In this document: positions 55,053 to 63,562 of the stretch, one piece after another
How positions within the stretch are numbered: the first letter of the stretch is position 1
Layout of the letters: every line of letters begins with the position of its first letter
Assembly (NCBI GenBank): GCA_945891505.1
Contig: CAMDDL010000003.1
Coordinates: forward strand, 1-64,000
Source: Maricaulis salignorans
GTDB lineage: Bacteria; Pseudomonadota; Alphaproteobacteria; Caulobacterales; Aquidulcibacteraceae
Length of the DNA stretch: 64,000 nt
Direction of reading: 5' to 3'
Program-made: the position numbers and the translations under genes
Notes under the pieces: generated by a model
Database searches by the model: none
What the model saw: only the letters and a program-made list of their open reading frames with translations
What the model was told of the DNA's origin: nothing

Positions 55053-55661
55053 TCAAATGAAATCCGGCTTCTGGCATTGGCTCTGCCCTTCGCACGGAAA
55101 CGCCCGATTACTGAGGTGCTGAAGATGGGCCTGTACATCACGTGGCCACGTCGCAATCAAGGACAAAAAGCGTGCCTTCTGGCCTGCAAACAACGCGCGG
55201 GACACCTCATCATAATCAGGCGCGTTTCCCGCCACAGCGGCCATAAATCGATAGAGTGCATCGCGACCCTGATTACGCGCATCTGCACCCTCATTCTCGC
55301 GGCGAGCAGCTTCAACTAACTTGCGCAAGGTGACACTGGCTCCTCCAGGCTGGCTGGCTAGCCAGTCCCAATGGCGCGGCAGAAGCGTGACTTCACGGGC
55401 CGCCACGCCCAGCTTCGGTCGGCCCACCTTGCGCGCGGATGGAATTTCAGCCGGCTGAAGGCGCGCAATTACCTCAGCACTACTACCGCGCAGATCAAGC
55501 TCAATCGGTTGGCTGGTTTCGGCATGAAGGACCACAATTGAAAGGTTTGGATCCGTGTCCAGCTTTTGTTTCACGGTGCCCGCCACCTCACGCAAAGCCC
55601 CAAAGGCCAACATGTTAGTTCCAGCAAAGGCTACGGCGGGTAAATCATCTTGATACGTCAT
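55053..55661 (-). CDS. DUF2239 family protein
   Basis: 202 residues, cytoplasmic. DUF2239 marks: [80 protein letters not shown]. Family function is unknown. The last 15 residues ([13 protein letters not shown] end) look less family-like than the rest. AGGAG precedes ATG 55661. Two copies of CCGGATAAAAT lie just upstream, in the divergent region with ubiD. Confidence 0.88.
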   Translation of the reverse strand: MTYQDDLPAVAFAGTNMLAFGALREVAGTVKQKLDTDPNLSIVVLHAETSQPIELDLRGSSAEVIARLQPAEIPSARKVGRPKLGVAAREVTLLPRHWDWLASQPGGASVTLRKLVEAARRENEGADARNQGRDALYRFMAAVAGNAPDYDEVSRALFAGQKARFLSLIATWPRDVQAHLQHLSNRAFPCEGQSQCQKPDFI

Positions 55662-55687
55662 TTTCGGCTCCTGCAGCCTGTTATTAC

Positions 55688-55727
55688 CCGGATAAAATAG
55701 GACCCGTCAATATCATCCGGATAAAAT
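55688..55727. promoter_or_regulatory. Direct repeat CCGGATAAAAT x2 in the DUF2239/ubiD divergent region
   Basis: Exact 11-base direct repeats at 55688-55698 and 55717-55727, 29 bases apart start to start, inside the 161-bp space between divergent genes. Spacing close to three helical turns suggests a regulator bound on one face. The regulator is unknown. Confidence 0.5.
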
Positions 55728-55822
55728 TGAGCAGAAGGCGGAGCGCAGCGCACTGTCACGTGACTGAAAACAGGGATGACCTGACCCCTGCCTCGGACTA
55801 CATGAGGTCCTACGGAGGACAC

Positions 55823-57364
55823 ATGGCCTATAAAAGCATGCGCGAGTTCATGGCGCGGTTGGAGAGCGAGCAAAAACTGGTGCGCGTGCGCGAACCGGTC
55901 TCGACTGTCTTGGAGATGACGGAAATACAAACCCGTCTCTTGGCCACTGGGGGGCCGGCGACGCTCTACGAACATGTGTTAATGGCGGATGGGTCAAAGT
56001 CCAACATGCCCGTCCTCACTAATTTGTTTGGTACGGTTGAGCGCGTGGCCATGGGCGTGACCATGGACGGCAAAGACCGCCGGACCGCGCAAGACTTGCG
56101 CGAAGTGGGAGAGCTATTGGCCTTTTTGCGCCAGCCAGAGCCACCACGTGGCCTAAAAGAAGCGTTTGACCTTTTGCCCTTGGCCAAAACCGTCATGCAA
56201 ATGCGACCAAATACGATTTCCGGTGGCGTGTTCGCTAAAGCATCCTGTCAAGAAGTGGTTTGGGAAGGGGCAGATATCGACCTGTCGCGCCTCCCCATCC
56301 AAAGCTGTTGGCCAGGGGAGCCTGCGCCATTAATCACCTGGCCCTTGATTGTCACCAAAGGACCAAGCGACAAGCGGCAAGACAATTATAATCTCGGCAT
56401 CTATCGCATGCAGCAATTGGGTAAGGATCGCGCCATCATGCGCTGGCTCGCACATCGTGGCGGTGCGCAACATTATAAGCGCTGGAAAGACACCAAGCCT
56501 GAGCCCCTGCCCGCTGCTGTCGTCATTGGGGCTGACCCCGGCACCATTCTGGCAGCGGTGACTCCGGTCCCTGACACCTTGAGCGAATATCAGTTCGCAG
56601 GCCTGATGCGCGGCCGTAAGCTCGACCTTGTGCCGTGCAAAACCATCCCAATTGAAGTGCCAGCGGAGGCTGAAATCATCATCGAAGGCCATGTGCTTTT
56701 GGATGAGTTCGCCGATGAGGGCCCTTATGGCGACCACACCGGCTATTATAATTCGGTTGAGAAATTCCCGATATTCCGAGTTTCCTGCATCACGATGCGT
56801 AAGGACCCAATCTATCTGTCTACCTTCACCGGGCGCCCCCCGGATGAGCCTTCGGTCTTGGGAGAGGCGTTGAACGAGGTCTTCATTCCTCTTCTTCAAC
56901 AACAATTCCCTGAAATCACAGACTTTTGGTTACCACCAGAAGGTTGCTCGTATCGGATCGCGGTTATCTCGATGAAGAAGGCCTATCCCGGCCATGCCAA
57001 GCGGGTCATGATGGGCGCGTGGTCCTTCCTGCGCCAGTTCATGTACACCAAATGGATCATTGTGGTGGATGACGACATCAATGCGCGCGACTGGAAAGAT
57101 GTGATGTGGGCCGTTTCAACCCGAATGGACCCCGCACGCGACATTACGCTGGTTGACCGCACCCCCATCGACTATCTCGACTTTGCCAGCCCCGAAAGCG
57201 GTCTGGGCTCAAAGATTGGGCTCGATGCGACCAATAAGATTCATCCTGAAACGCATCGCGAGTGGGGCGAAGAAATCCGGATGGACAAGAAAGTCATCGA
57301 TGCAGTGACAGAGAAATGGGGCCGATTAGGCCTACCTGGCGAAGGCAAGCCTATCTGGAAATAA
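55823..57364 (+). CDS. ubiD: UbiD family decarboxylase (3-polyprenyl-4-hydroxybenzoate decarboxylase)
   Basis: 513 residues. A prenylated-FMN-dependent decarboxylase. Motifs: [60 protein letters not shown], and [16 protein letters not shown] with the catalytic Glu region. The C terminus is typical of UbiD. ATG at 55823 has GGAGG just upstream; an earlier open frame is not used. The flavin prenyltransferase UbiX is not in the window. It completes, with ubiG, polyprenyl synthase and ubiA, four ubiquinone genes here. Confidence 0.94.
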   Translation: MAYKSMREFMARLESEQKLVRVREPVSTVLEMTEIQTRLLATGGPATLYEHVLMADGSKSNMPVLTNLFGTVERVAMGVTMDGKDRRTAQDLREVGELLAFLRQPEPPRGLKEAFDLLPLAKTVMQMRPNTISGGVFAKASCQEVVWEGADIDLSRLPIQSCWPGEPAPLITWPLIVTKGPSDKRQDNYNLGIYRMQQLGKDRAIMRWLAHRGGAQHYKRWKDTKPEPLPAAVVIGADPGTILAAVTPVPDTLSEYQFAGLMRGRKLDLVPCKTIPIEVPAEAEIIIEGHVLLDEFADEGPYGDHTGYYNSVEKFPIFRVSCITMRKDPIYLSTFTGRPPDEPSVLGEALNEVFIPLLQQQFPEITDFWLPPEGCSYRIAVISMKKAYPGHAKRVMMGAWSFLRQFMYTKWIIVVDDDINARDWKDVMWAVSTRMDPARDITLVDRTPIDYLDFASPESGLGSKIGLDATNKIHPETHREWGEEIRMDKKVIDAVTEKWGRLGLPGEGKPIWK

Positions 57365-57379
57365 CGCTTAGCTTGGCTA

Positions 57380-57613
57380 TCAAGCAAGCATGTTAAGACG
57401 CGGGCGATTTGGTTGGGCGTCTGCTTTGGCGCTATCCACACGGAGAGCATTCAACTCTGCGAACGCCCCGCCCCACTGCACAGATGCAGGGTTTGTTTTT
57501 GAGGGTTGTTCGCTTGTCTGTGGGCCATCTTTGGGATGGGCGGGGTTGATGTTCTTCTTCGCATAAGAAACATCGGTGCAGTCGCGGCACATATAGCCAT
57601 TCACGATTTCCAT
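57380..57613 (-). CDS. Small CxxC protein, unknown function, 77 residues
   Basis: ATG at 57613 has GAGGAGG at ideal spacing, so translation is likely. The N-terminal half, GYMCRDCTDVSYAKKNINPA followed by HPKDGP, has a CxxC pair and looks conserved; the C-terminal half is disordered and polar. No signal or membrane segment. CxxC with no second pair could bind metal as a dimer or be redox active. It lies 15 bases from the convergent ubiD stop. I do not recognise the family. Confidence 0.7.
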   Translation of the reverse strand: MEIVNGYMCRDCTDVSYAKKNINPAHPKDGPQTSEQPSKTNPASVQWGGAFAELNALRVDSAKADAQPNRPRLNMLA

Positions 57614-57713
57614 AGTGAACCTCCTCTTCAGAAGAGGTTACGTGACAGCCAAGCTATTGGTTACAATAAAAACTCGTCTCTGATCGATAACAGAATTTAT
57701 GGTTTCTACTTCC

Positions 57714-58190
57714 TTAACGTCGCCTAGCCGCCTCATACGCTAAGGCCCGCTTCGCCCGATGAACGGCGGCGTCCAACTCTTGCAGAAACCGCGAGCGGTC
57801 TGAAGCGGCAAAGGCCCGTGGGCCGGAAGTTGCAACCCCCATAGCCCGGAGGTGTTCGCCAATTTCGCGACCGGCCAAAGCTGAGCCAATAGAGTCACGT
57901 GTGAAAGGTTTCCCCTGATTGCCAACTGCTTGCGCACCGGCTTTCAGGGCGCGATCGGCCAAAGGAATGTCTTGGGTGATGACAATATCGCCGATGCGGC
58001 AACGCTCTGCGATCCAATCATCGGCCGCGTCTGGGCCTGAATCCACTATAAAGCGCTCTAAAAGAGGGTGATCGGGAATCTGGATAAAACTATTGGCGAC
58101 GACAAACGTCTGCAAGCCGTATCTCAATGCGACTTTATAAATCTCATCTTTGACGGGGCAGGCATCAGCATCGACAAATAGACGTGTCAT
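57714..58190 (-). CDS. YaiI/YqxD family protein (DUF188, PIN-like)
   Basis: 158 residues. TRLFVDADACPVKDEIYKVA at the N terminus has the acidic residues of the PIN-like fold; VDSGPDAADDWIAERCRIGD and DIVITQDIPLADRALKAGAQ follow. A C-terminal basic tail (HRAKRALAYEAARRR). Suggested to be a nuclease-like family; activity unproven. It stands alone. Confidence 0.92.
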   Translation of the reverse strand: MTRLFVDADACPVKDEIYKVALRYGLQTFVVANSFIQIPDHPLLERFIVDSGPDAADDWIAERCRIGDIVITQDIPLADRALKAGAQAVGNQGKPFTRDSIGSALAGREIGEHLRAMGVATSGPRAFAASDRSRFLQELDAAVHRAKRALAYEAARRR

Positions 58191-58243
58191 ACCGCTTTAT
58201 GGCCGAAAGCTTGGGTCCGCGCCAGCCTGACTCAGGCGAAGGA

Positions 58244-58408
58244 TCAGTCACGCCCGCGCGGCAGGTTTACAAAGCCGGAATAATCCACCATGCGCTGGGG
58301 CATTAATTCCTCAAACTGCTCCCGCATGGCACGAGCCAACTTCAAACCGAGATAGAGGGCTAAACAGCCCAATGATACAACAATAAGACTGGTCATGATT
58401 ACTGGCAT
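58244..58408 (-). CDS. Small single-pass membrane protein, 54 residues
   Basis: Begins ATG 58408 with GGGGAGG upstream and ends TGA at 58244. Sequence MPVIMTSLIVVSLGCLALYL, then GLKLARAMREQFEELMPQRM and VDYSGFVNLPRGRD. One membrane helix at about 4-23, then an amphipathic, charged helix and a conserved-looking tail with Tyr and Pro. The quality of the Shine-Dalgarno and the protein-like sequence support it. It is 53 bases from the YaiI gene on the same strand. Function unknown. Confidence 0.7.
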   Translation of the reverse strand: MPVIMTSLIVVSLGCLALYLGLKLARAMREQFEELMPQRMVDYSGFVNLPRGRD

Positions 58409-58583
58409 CAAATTGCCTCCCCACCATTTTTTCTCAGGCTAACACCCGAGTGCTGAAATCAAATAAACTTACACTTCACGATTATGATGCGCCTTTTCAT
58501 TCATTGTTAAAGGCTGATTCGACGATGATTTAATGTTATCTGCCAGATGAACAGCCGATCTCGGCTGAAATGAGAGGCCCGTT

Positions 58584-58973
58584 ATGACAGAATCTGCCGC
58601 CATCGCATTATATACTGGATTGAATGTAATGATCATTTTGGCACTAATATGGCAAGTTATCGCCCATCGCCGCCGCGAAAAGATCACCTTGGGAGACGGC
58701 GGATTTCCACCGTTGATTCGTGCTATCCGCGCCCACGCTAACGCAACTGAAGTAGCCCCAATTGCCTTGATCGGCTTGATTGCGATGGCCATGGCCAACG
58801 CACCGCTTTGGGCCATTCACGTTGGTGGATTGAGTCTCACTCTTGGGCGTGCGCTGCATGCCTATGGTCTTAGTCGCGATGAAGGGGCTTCCTTTGGCCG
58901 CATGGTTGGCATGATATTGTCTTTGACAGCTTTGTTGTGGATCGGCGTAACCTGCGTCTGGGTTGCCCTCTAG
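58584..58973 (+). CDS. MAPEG family membrane protein
   Basis: 129 residues with four membrane segments. The MAPEG signature is seen in RAIRAHANATEVAPIALIGL and in HVGGLSLTLGRALHAYGLSR. Members are membrane enzymes of eicosanoid/glutathione metabolism; bacterial homologues are mostly uncharacterised. A 7-bp palindrome (CAGCCGA-TC-TCGGCTG, 58552-58567) lies just before its ribosome site (GAGAGG). Confidence 0.9.
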   Translation: MTESAAIALYTGLNVMIILALIWQVIAHRRREKITLGDGGFPPLIRAIRAHANATEVAPIALIGLIAMAMANAPLWAIHVGGLSLTLGRALHAYGLSRDEGASFGRMVGMILSLTALLWIGVTCVWVAL

Positions 58974-58999
58974 TCCCAATCCATTTAGCCGAAATGACA

Positions 59000-59029
59000 A
59001 AGGGTCGCTGCCCTAAAGCAGCGACCCTT
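59000..59029. terminator. 12-bp hairpin terminator between convergent MAPEG and Gly-rich gene
   Basis: AAGGGTCGCTGC (59000-59011) pairs perfectly with GCAGCGACCCTT (59018-59029) over a 6-base loop. No strong U-tract, but stem strength and the convergent setting favour a shared terminator. Confidence 0.82.
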
Positions 59030-59063
59030 CAGCCCCCAAAAGCGCTATAAAGGCGCTCTTAGC

Positions 59064-59978
59064 TTAGAATACGCCCTGACCAACGCCACCATCGACAAAC
59101 ATTGAAGCGCGATAAGTCGCGGTTTGTTGGGTAGCCGACTGACGGGTATTGGTGAAGGTCTCAGTCCGGGTGATCGTGGCATATTTGATGCCAGGACCAA
59201 AGCGGCGCAATAATGAACGTTCGTTACAATCAGCTTCAGCCTTTTGCGCAACGCACTGGACTGTGGCCGCGCCAATAGAACCCTTGTCACCGCTATAAAC
59301 AAAAGCCTGACCTTTTTGGCACGAAATAGTGCGGCCACCATCGAAGTTAGCTTCGCCATTGACGGTTTTGCCAATGGTCACTTCCATGCGGGTTCCTGCC
59401 ATGCAGCGGAAGACTTCGCCATCAAACTCAGCGCCAACTTTGGCATCGCCATTGGTGCGCGAAGCAGGGTGTGGCATGCCACGGTCGTCCATACAGACCG
59501 CGCGGATCGCAATGGTTTCTGTGATGGTGCGGCTATCTTGGAATTGTTCCATTACGGTAGCTGTTTGGCCACCCGAGACTTGCAAGCCGTCGATCAAGCC
59601 AGTGCTCACAGGCATCGGAGCAGAGAAGCCGCCGCCACCGCCTCCAATATAGACGCTGCCGCCGCCGCCGCCGCCGCCGACAAATGTGGTGCTACCGCCC
59701 ACATAAGTATTGCCACCTACATGCACATTGGTGCCACCGAAATAGCTGCCGCCGACGCTGACATTCACATTTGGCCCAGGGACATAGACATTCGGCACGC
59801 CGACAATGTGGCCAGTGGCAGAGCCACAGCAACCGCCCGATGGACCTTGCACGACGGGGATATTTGTTGTGCCGTTACCGCCGGTGCCACAGCCATTGCA
59901 GCCACCCGCCTGAGCGGACGATGCCATAAAGGCCGCGAGTAGTGTGGCTGCGGCGATGTATCGAACTGAAACACTCAT
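59064..59978 (-). CDS. Secreted Gly-rich repeat protein, unknown function
   Basis: 304 residues. GGGAG precedes ATG 59978. Signal peptide about 1-24 (cleavage after AQA). The mature part starts Cys/Gly-rich (GGCNGCGTGGNG, GGCCGS), then short repeats rich in Gly/Val/Asn (PNVNVSVGGSYFGGTNVHVG, GGNTYVGGSTTFVGGG, then runs of Gly) and a C-terminal domain with Cys (RAVCMDDRGMPHPASRTN, FRCMAGTRMEVTIGKT, NGEANFDGGRTISCQKG). The Gly/Val repeats suggest an extracellular beta-structure or surface/adhesive protein, possibly holdfast- or envelope-related; this is inference. No export genes are next to it. Confidence 0.8.
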   Translation of the reverse strand: MSVSVRYIAAATLLAAFMASSAQAGGCNGCGTGGNGTTNIPVVQGPSGGCCGSATGHIVGVPNVYVPGPNVNVSVGGSYFGGTNVHVGGNTYVGGSTTFVGGGGGGGSVYIGGGGGGFSAPMPVSTGLIDGLQVSGGQTATVMEQFQDSRTITETIAIRAVCMDDRGMPHPASRTNGDAKVGAEFDGEVFRCMAGTRMEVTIGKTVNGEANFDGGRTISCQKGQAFVYSGDKGSIGAATVQCVAQKAEADCNERSLLRRFGPGIKYATITRTETFTNTRQSATQQTATYRASMFVDGGVGQGVF

Positions 59979-60139
59979 GGTGGAACTCCCGGAAATTTAC
60001 ATAACCATCCAGCAAGTCCGGCGCCAATTTCGCGTGTGTGGAGAGTATCGGCAGTCGAGGTCACCGAACTGGTTTGGCATGAGTCCTGCGCCACTCAACG
60101 GAAAGCGGCCAGAAGGCGGCTTCAGTTGAGGAAACACAC

Positions 60140-60685
60140 ATGCATTACGGCGCACTTCACCCAGAAAGCCGGGCCTTCTTGAGCTCCTGGCAAGCCCTTA
60201 ACGGGCTAGGAGCTCAATCTGAGGCAGGTTCTGCCATGTCAAAGGACGCGTCATCCATGATTGGACGTATCTTTTTGGCGCAGCGGGCAAGTGAAGGCGT
60301 CTTCACCTTTAAGACCGTCGGCGGTGACTTGAGACTGTGGACGGGCAGAGACTTGCGGGACCATGATGTCGCAAGCCTATTCCATGGTGCTGACCGGAAC
60401 TTGATCCGCGCCCTTTTGGAGTCCGCGATTACGGGACCCGGTCCTGCGTTGGCCCGCGCTGCCGCCTTTGGTGCCGGATTTGGGCAAAGAACGGAAGTTG
60501 AGTGGGTGTTCCTACCCTTGACGGATAAATCGGGTGCAGATCGGGTTTTGGGCTTGTTCCAGCCGATCAATCAAGCGCAGTCGATTTCCAAGCCTGTCCT
60601 GCGCTTTTCATTAACTGCCTTGTTGCCGCCAACCCCTGAAATGCCTGTCCGCCAAGGCCTGCGCCTCGTGGTCAGCCGCGACTAA
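60140..60685 (+). CDS. PAS_5 domain protein
   Basis: 181 residues, cytoplasmic. PAS_5 family (alphaproteobacterial single-domain PAS proteins): SSMIGRIFLAQRASEGVFTF, KTVGGDLRLWTGRDLRDHDV, ASLFHGADRNLIRALLES, and RTEVEWVFLPLTDKSGADRV, LGLFQP. These have no output domain; their roles are not known. GAGGAAAC precedes ATG 60140. Tail-to-tail with the ABC exporter gene. Confidence 0.83.
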   Translation: MHYGALHPESRAFLSSWQALNGLGAQSEAGSAMSKDASSMIGRIFLAQRASEGVFTFKTVGGDLRLWTGRDLRDHDVASLFHGADRNLIRALLESAITGPGPALARAAAFGAGFGQRTEVEWVFLPLTDKSGADRVLGLFQPINQAQSISKPVLRFSLTALLPPTPEMPVRQGLRLVVSRD

Positions 60686-60689
60686 TCAA

Positions 60690-62519
60690 TTAGTCGTTTG
60701 GTTGTGATCCAGTTTGAAACTGCAGCGCAGCCAACTCTGCATAAAGGCCACCTTTTGCAATCAACTGGTCGTGCGTGCCCGTTTCCACAATATGGCCTTG
60801 GTTGAGCACCAAAATGAGATTGGCCCTACGGACCGTTGACAAGCGGTGGGCGACTACAATCGCGGTACGATTGGCGGCAAACCGATCAAGGGCTTCTTGA
60901 ACCCGCGCCTCGGAATCTGAATCTAATGCACTGGTAGGTTCATCCAGCAATAGGATCGGGCTGTCGCGCACGATAGCGCGCGCCAAAGACAGTCGTTGGC
61001 GCTCCCCACCTGACAGGCGCGTCCCCCTGGGACCAACTTGGGCTGATAGCCCGTCTGATAGGCGATCTACAAAGTCGCACGCTGCTGCAGACAAGGCTGC
61101 CCGAATGGCGGCTTCATCCGCGCCGGGCATGCCCATCGCGACATTATCGGCAATGGAGGCGTCAAATAATGTCGCGTCTTGGCTGACCAAAGCAATGTGC
61201 TGGCGCAAACTGGCCAAGGTCGCCTGACCAATGTCTTGCCCATCAATAAGGACCCGCCCGACACTTGGATCGAACAATCGTGGGATCAGATTGAGAATGG
61301 TGGACTTGCCAGAACCAGAGGGCCCAACCAAAGCCAAGGTTTGGCCTGGCTCTGCCGTAAAGCTGATCTTGTCCAAGCCCACAGTGCCATTAGGCCAGTT
61401 GAAGCCGACGTTTTGAAATTCAATCCGACCTGGGCCGCGGGCAAGGGTTACCGCTTGCGGCCGGTCTGCAATACTGGGGGTTTCATCCAAAACAGAAAAG
61501 AAGCGCTCTAAAGCCGAAAGCCCTTCGTGGAGGACACTGTTTAAGCCGCCAAGACTGCGGATCGATTGAGCGGCCAACAAGAGTGAGGCGATAAAGGCCG
61601 TCAGCGTGCCAACGCTGGCCGCGCCTTGGCTGATGCGAAAGCCAGCAAACGCAAATACACCTGCTATGGCGAGCCCGCCCAGAACTTCGAGGATGGGATC
61701 TACCCGGCCCTTTTGTTCGGCCATTTTCAGCAAGAGCGACATTCGGGTCGAAAGCGCTGCCCCAACGCGATTGCTTTCGGCCTTTTCCAAGCCGTAGGTT
61801 TTCACCAAGCGGATGCCGCCTAAGCTTTCTTCAACCACACCTGCCAAGTCTGCCGCTTGGTGTTGAGCGCGCGCAGCGGTCTTACGTAGCCGCGCCCCGA
61901 TCATCGACACAGGGCCAATCGCCAAGGGCAGGATGACGAGGCAGACCAAAGCCAATTGCCAGTCGCCCATCAGCATAACCGCGACGACCCCGACCAAAGT
62001 AAGAATGTCCCGGACGAGACTGTTTGCAGCGCGCAGCACAGCTTCTCGAACGGCATTGATGTCGTTTAAAAAGCGGGCGGAGAAGGCCCCTGAAGGCTCA
62101 GCGCTGAGGCGGGCGAAATCCAAGGTCAATAACTTGGCAAACAAGTCCTGTTGCAGCTTGGTGGTCGCAGCCAGCGCTACTCGATTGGTTAAGACCGTCG
62201 AACCATACAGCGCGATCCCTTTGATCAGAGTTGCGGCAATAATCGCCAAAGGCCCAATCGTGGCCATGGCGGCGGGGGTTAGCCAATTGGATGAACTATG
62301 AGGAGCCGGACCAGAACTTGCGCTCAACGCAGCCAAAGCATCGATGACTTGACCAAATAGCCACGGATAGGAAGCAGAAGCGGCGGCGACCACCGCCATT
62401 AATAGGGTGGCGAGGCACAATATATTGGTATGCGGTGTCAGCCAGCCCGACCAAAACCGCTTGATCAGATCGGTACTTTGTACCGACTGGGTGTCAACGC
62501 CTTTAGTGATCGTCTTCAT
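60690..62519 (-). CDS. ABC exporter, fused permease and ATPase (MsbA-like)
   Basis: 609 residues. Transmembrane domain of six helices (about 30-340), then ATPase with Walker A VGPSGSGKSTILNLIPRLFD, signature RLSGGERQRLSLARAIVRDS, and Walker B ILLLDEPTSALDS. The family includes MsbA, which flips lipid A/phospholipid, but also drug and peptide exporters. In related genomes this neighbourhood (IMPase, DUF4170, ABC transporter) precedes lipid A genes, supporting MsbA; no lipid A gene is visible. It overlaps the DUF4170 gene by 17 bases. Confidence 0.9.
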   Translation of the reverse strand: MKTITKGVDTQSVQSTDLIKRFWSGWLTPHTNILCLATLLMAVVAAASASYPWLFGQVIDALAALSASSGPAPHSSSNWLTPAAMATIGPLAIIAATLIKGIALYGSTVLTNRVALAATTKLQQDLFAKLLTLDFARLSAEPSGAFSARFLNDINAVREAVLRAANSLVRDILTLVGVVAVMLMGDWQLALVCLVILPLAIGPVSMIGARLRKTAARAQHQAADLAGVVEESLGGIRLVKTYGLEKAESNRVGAALSTRMSLLLKMAEQKGRVDPILEVLGGLAIAGVFAFAGFRISQGAASVGTLTAFIASLLLAAQSIRSLGGLNSVLHEGLSALERFFSVLDETPSIADRPQAVTLARGPGRIEFQNVGFNWPNGTVGLDKISFTAEPGQTLALVGPSGSGKSTILNLIPRLFDPSVGRVLIDGQDIGQATLASLRQHIALVSQDATLFDASIADNVAMGMPGADEAAIRAALSAAACDFVDRLSDGLSAQVGPRGTRLSGGERQRLSLARAIVRDSPILLLDEPTSALDSDSEARVQEALDRFAANRTAIVVAHRLSTVRRANLILVLNQGHIVETGTHDQLIAKGGLYAELAALQFQTGSQPND

Positions 62520-62763
62520 CCGGGGTTGGGCCGTTGGGATCGATCAAACGGTGGGCGTGGATCACGAAGTAACGCATATGAGCGTTATCGACCGTGCGCT
62601 GGGACGCGCTTTTCCAAGCGTCCCGGGCTTCGGCATAATTGGGATAGGCCCCAACAAAGTCCATCGCCTTCAGATCGCGAAACTCCACATCCTCTAGGTC
62701 TTGAACTTCCCCACCAACCACGATGTGGAGCAATTGTTTCTTTGGGGCGGCTTTACGTTCCAT
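62503..62763 (-). CDS. DUF4170 family protein
   Basis: 86 residues. KKQLLHIVVGGEVQDLEDVE, FRDLKAMDFVGAYPNYAEAR, KSASQRTVDNAHMRYFVIHA, HRLIDP match DUF4170, a small alphaproteobacterial family in lipid A/IMPase operons. Function not known. GAGGAAG precedes ATG 62763. It sits between the CysQ/IMPase gene and the ABC exporter, and all appear co-transcribed. Confidence 0.9.
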   Translation of the reverse strand: MERKAAPKKQLLHIVVGGEVQDLEDVEFRDLKAMDFVGAYPNYAEARDAWKSASQRTVDNAHMRYFVIHAHRLIDPNGPTPDEDDH

Positions 62764-62770
62764 TTCTTCC

Positions 62771-63559
62771 TCACGACAGTTTTACATGGTGGACGCGATC
62801 AATGAGTAAGGGATGTAAGGGCTTTCCCGCGACCACCAGACTTTGTTGAAGTGGTACTAGCTGATTGTAAACAAAAGCTGCACCTTCATGCGTGGTTGCC
62901 AGCGCGCCTGCCTCGTTCACGATCACATGTGCGGCAGCTAAGTCCCAGTCGCTTTTGGCCGAGAGAGCAATTGCACCATCATAATGACCTGCCGCCACGA
63001 GGCACATGCGATAGGCAATCGAATTGCGCGACACCACATCCATTTCGGGCCAAGGCGTCGGCCAAGCTGGGTGTAGGAACATGGCCGGGTCACCCAGCAT
63101 AGCACAGCCTTCCAACTGATCTACGATGCTGGGTTCGATCGCGACACCATTGAGGCGCGCCCCGCCGCCTTGAAATGCATCAAACATCTCACCAGTCGCA
63201 GGATTGAACACCACCCCTAAAACGGGCTGACTGTCGGCTAAAAGGCCAATACAAATTGTGAAATGCGGCTTAGCCTTAATAAAGGCACGTGTGCCATCAA
63301 TTGGGTCGACAACCCAACAGAAGCGGGCGGATTGTCGCGATTGATCATCAACGGTCTCTTCCGACAGCCAACCATAATCGGGCCGCTTAGCCAACAAGCG
63401 CTCTTTCAACAAGGCATCTATCGCCAAATCGGCATCACTGACCGGATTATTGGGTGACTTATCGCGCACATCCATTTGCGTACCAAAATAGCGCATCGCA
63501 ACGGCGCCCGCCTCTGTGGCGGCGTCCAATGCAAGTGCCAGATCAGCCGCCAAATTCAT
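62771..63559 (-). CDS. Inositol monophosphatase family protein (CysQ-like)
   Basis: 262 residues. Li-sensitive, Mg-dependent sugar/nucleotide phosphatase. Metal motifs: WLSEET (Glu), CWVVDPIDGTRAFIKAKPHF (D-x-I-D-G-T), and SAKSDWDLAAAHVIVNEAGA (WD). 3'(2'),5'-bisphosphate nucleotidase (CysQ) and inositol monophosphatase share these; KPHFTICIGLL favours the CysQ/HisN group. It begins four bases after the pmbA-like stop, in the same operon as DUF4170 and the ABC exporter. Confidence 0.9.
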   Translation of the reverse strand: MNLAADLALALDAATEAGAVAMRYFGTQMDVRDKSPNNPVSDADLAIDALLKERLLAKRPDYGWLSEETVDDQSRQSARFCWVVDPIDGTRAFIKAKPHFTICIGLLADSQPVLGVVFNPATGEMFDAFQGGGARLNGVAIEPSIVDQLEGCAMLGDPAMFLHPAWPTPWPEMDVVSRNSIAYRMCLVAAGHYDGAIALSAKSDWDLAAAHVIVNEAGALATTHEGAAFVYNQLVPLQQSLVVAGKPLHPLLIDRVHHVKLS

Positions 63560-63562
63560 ACC

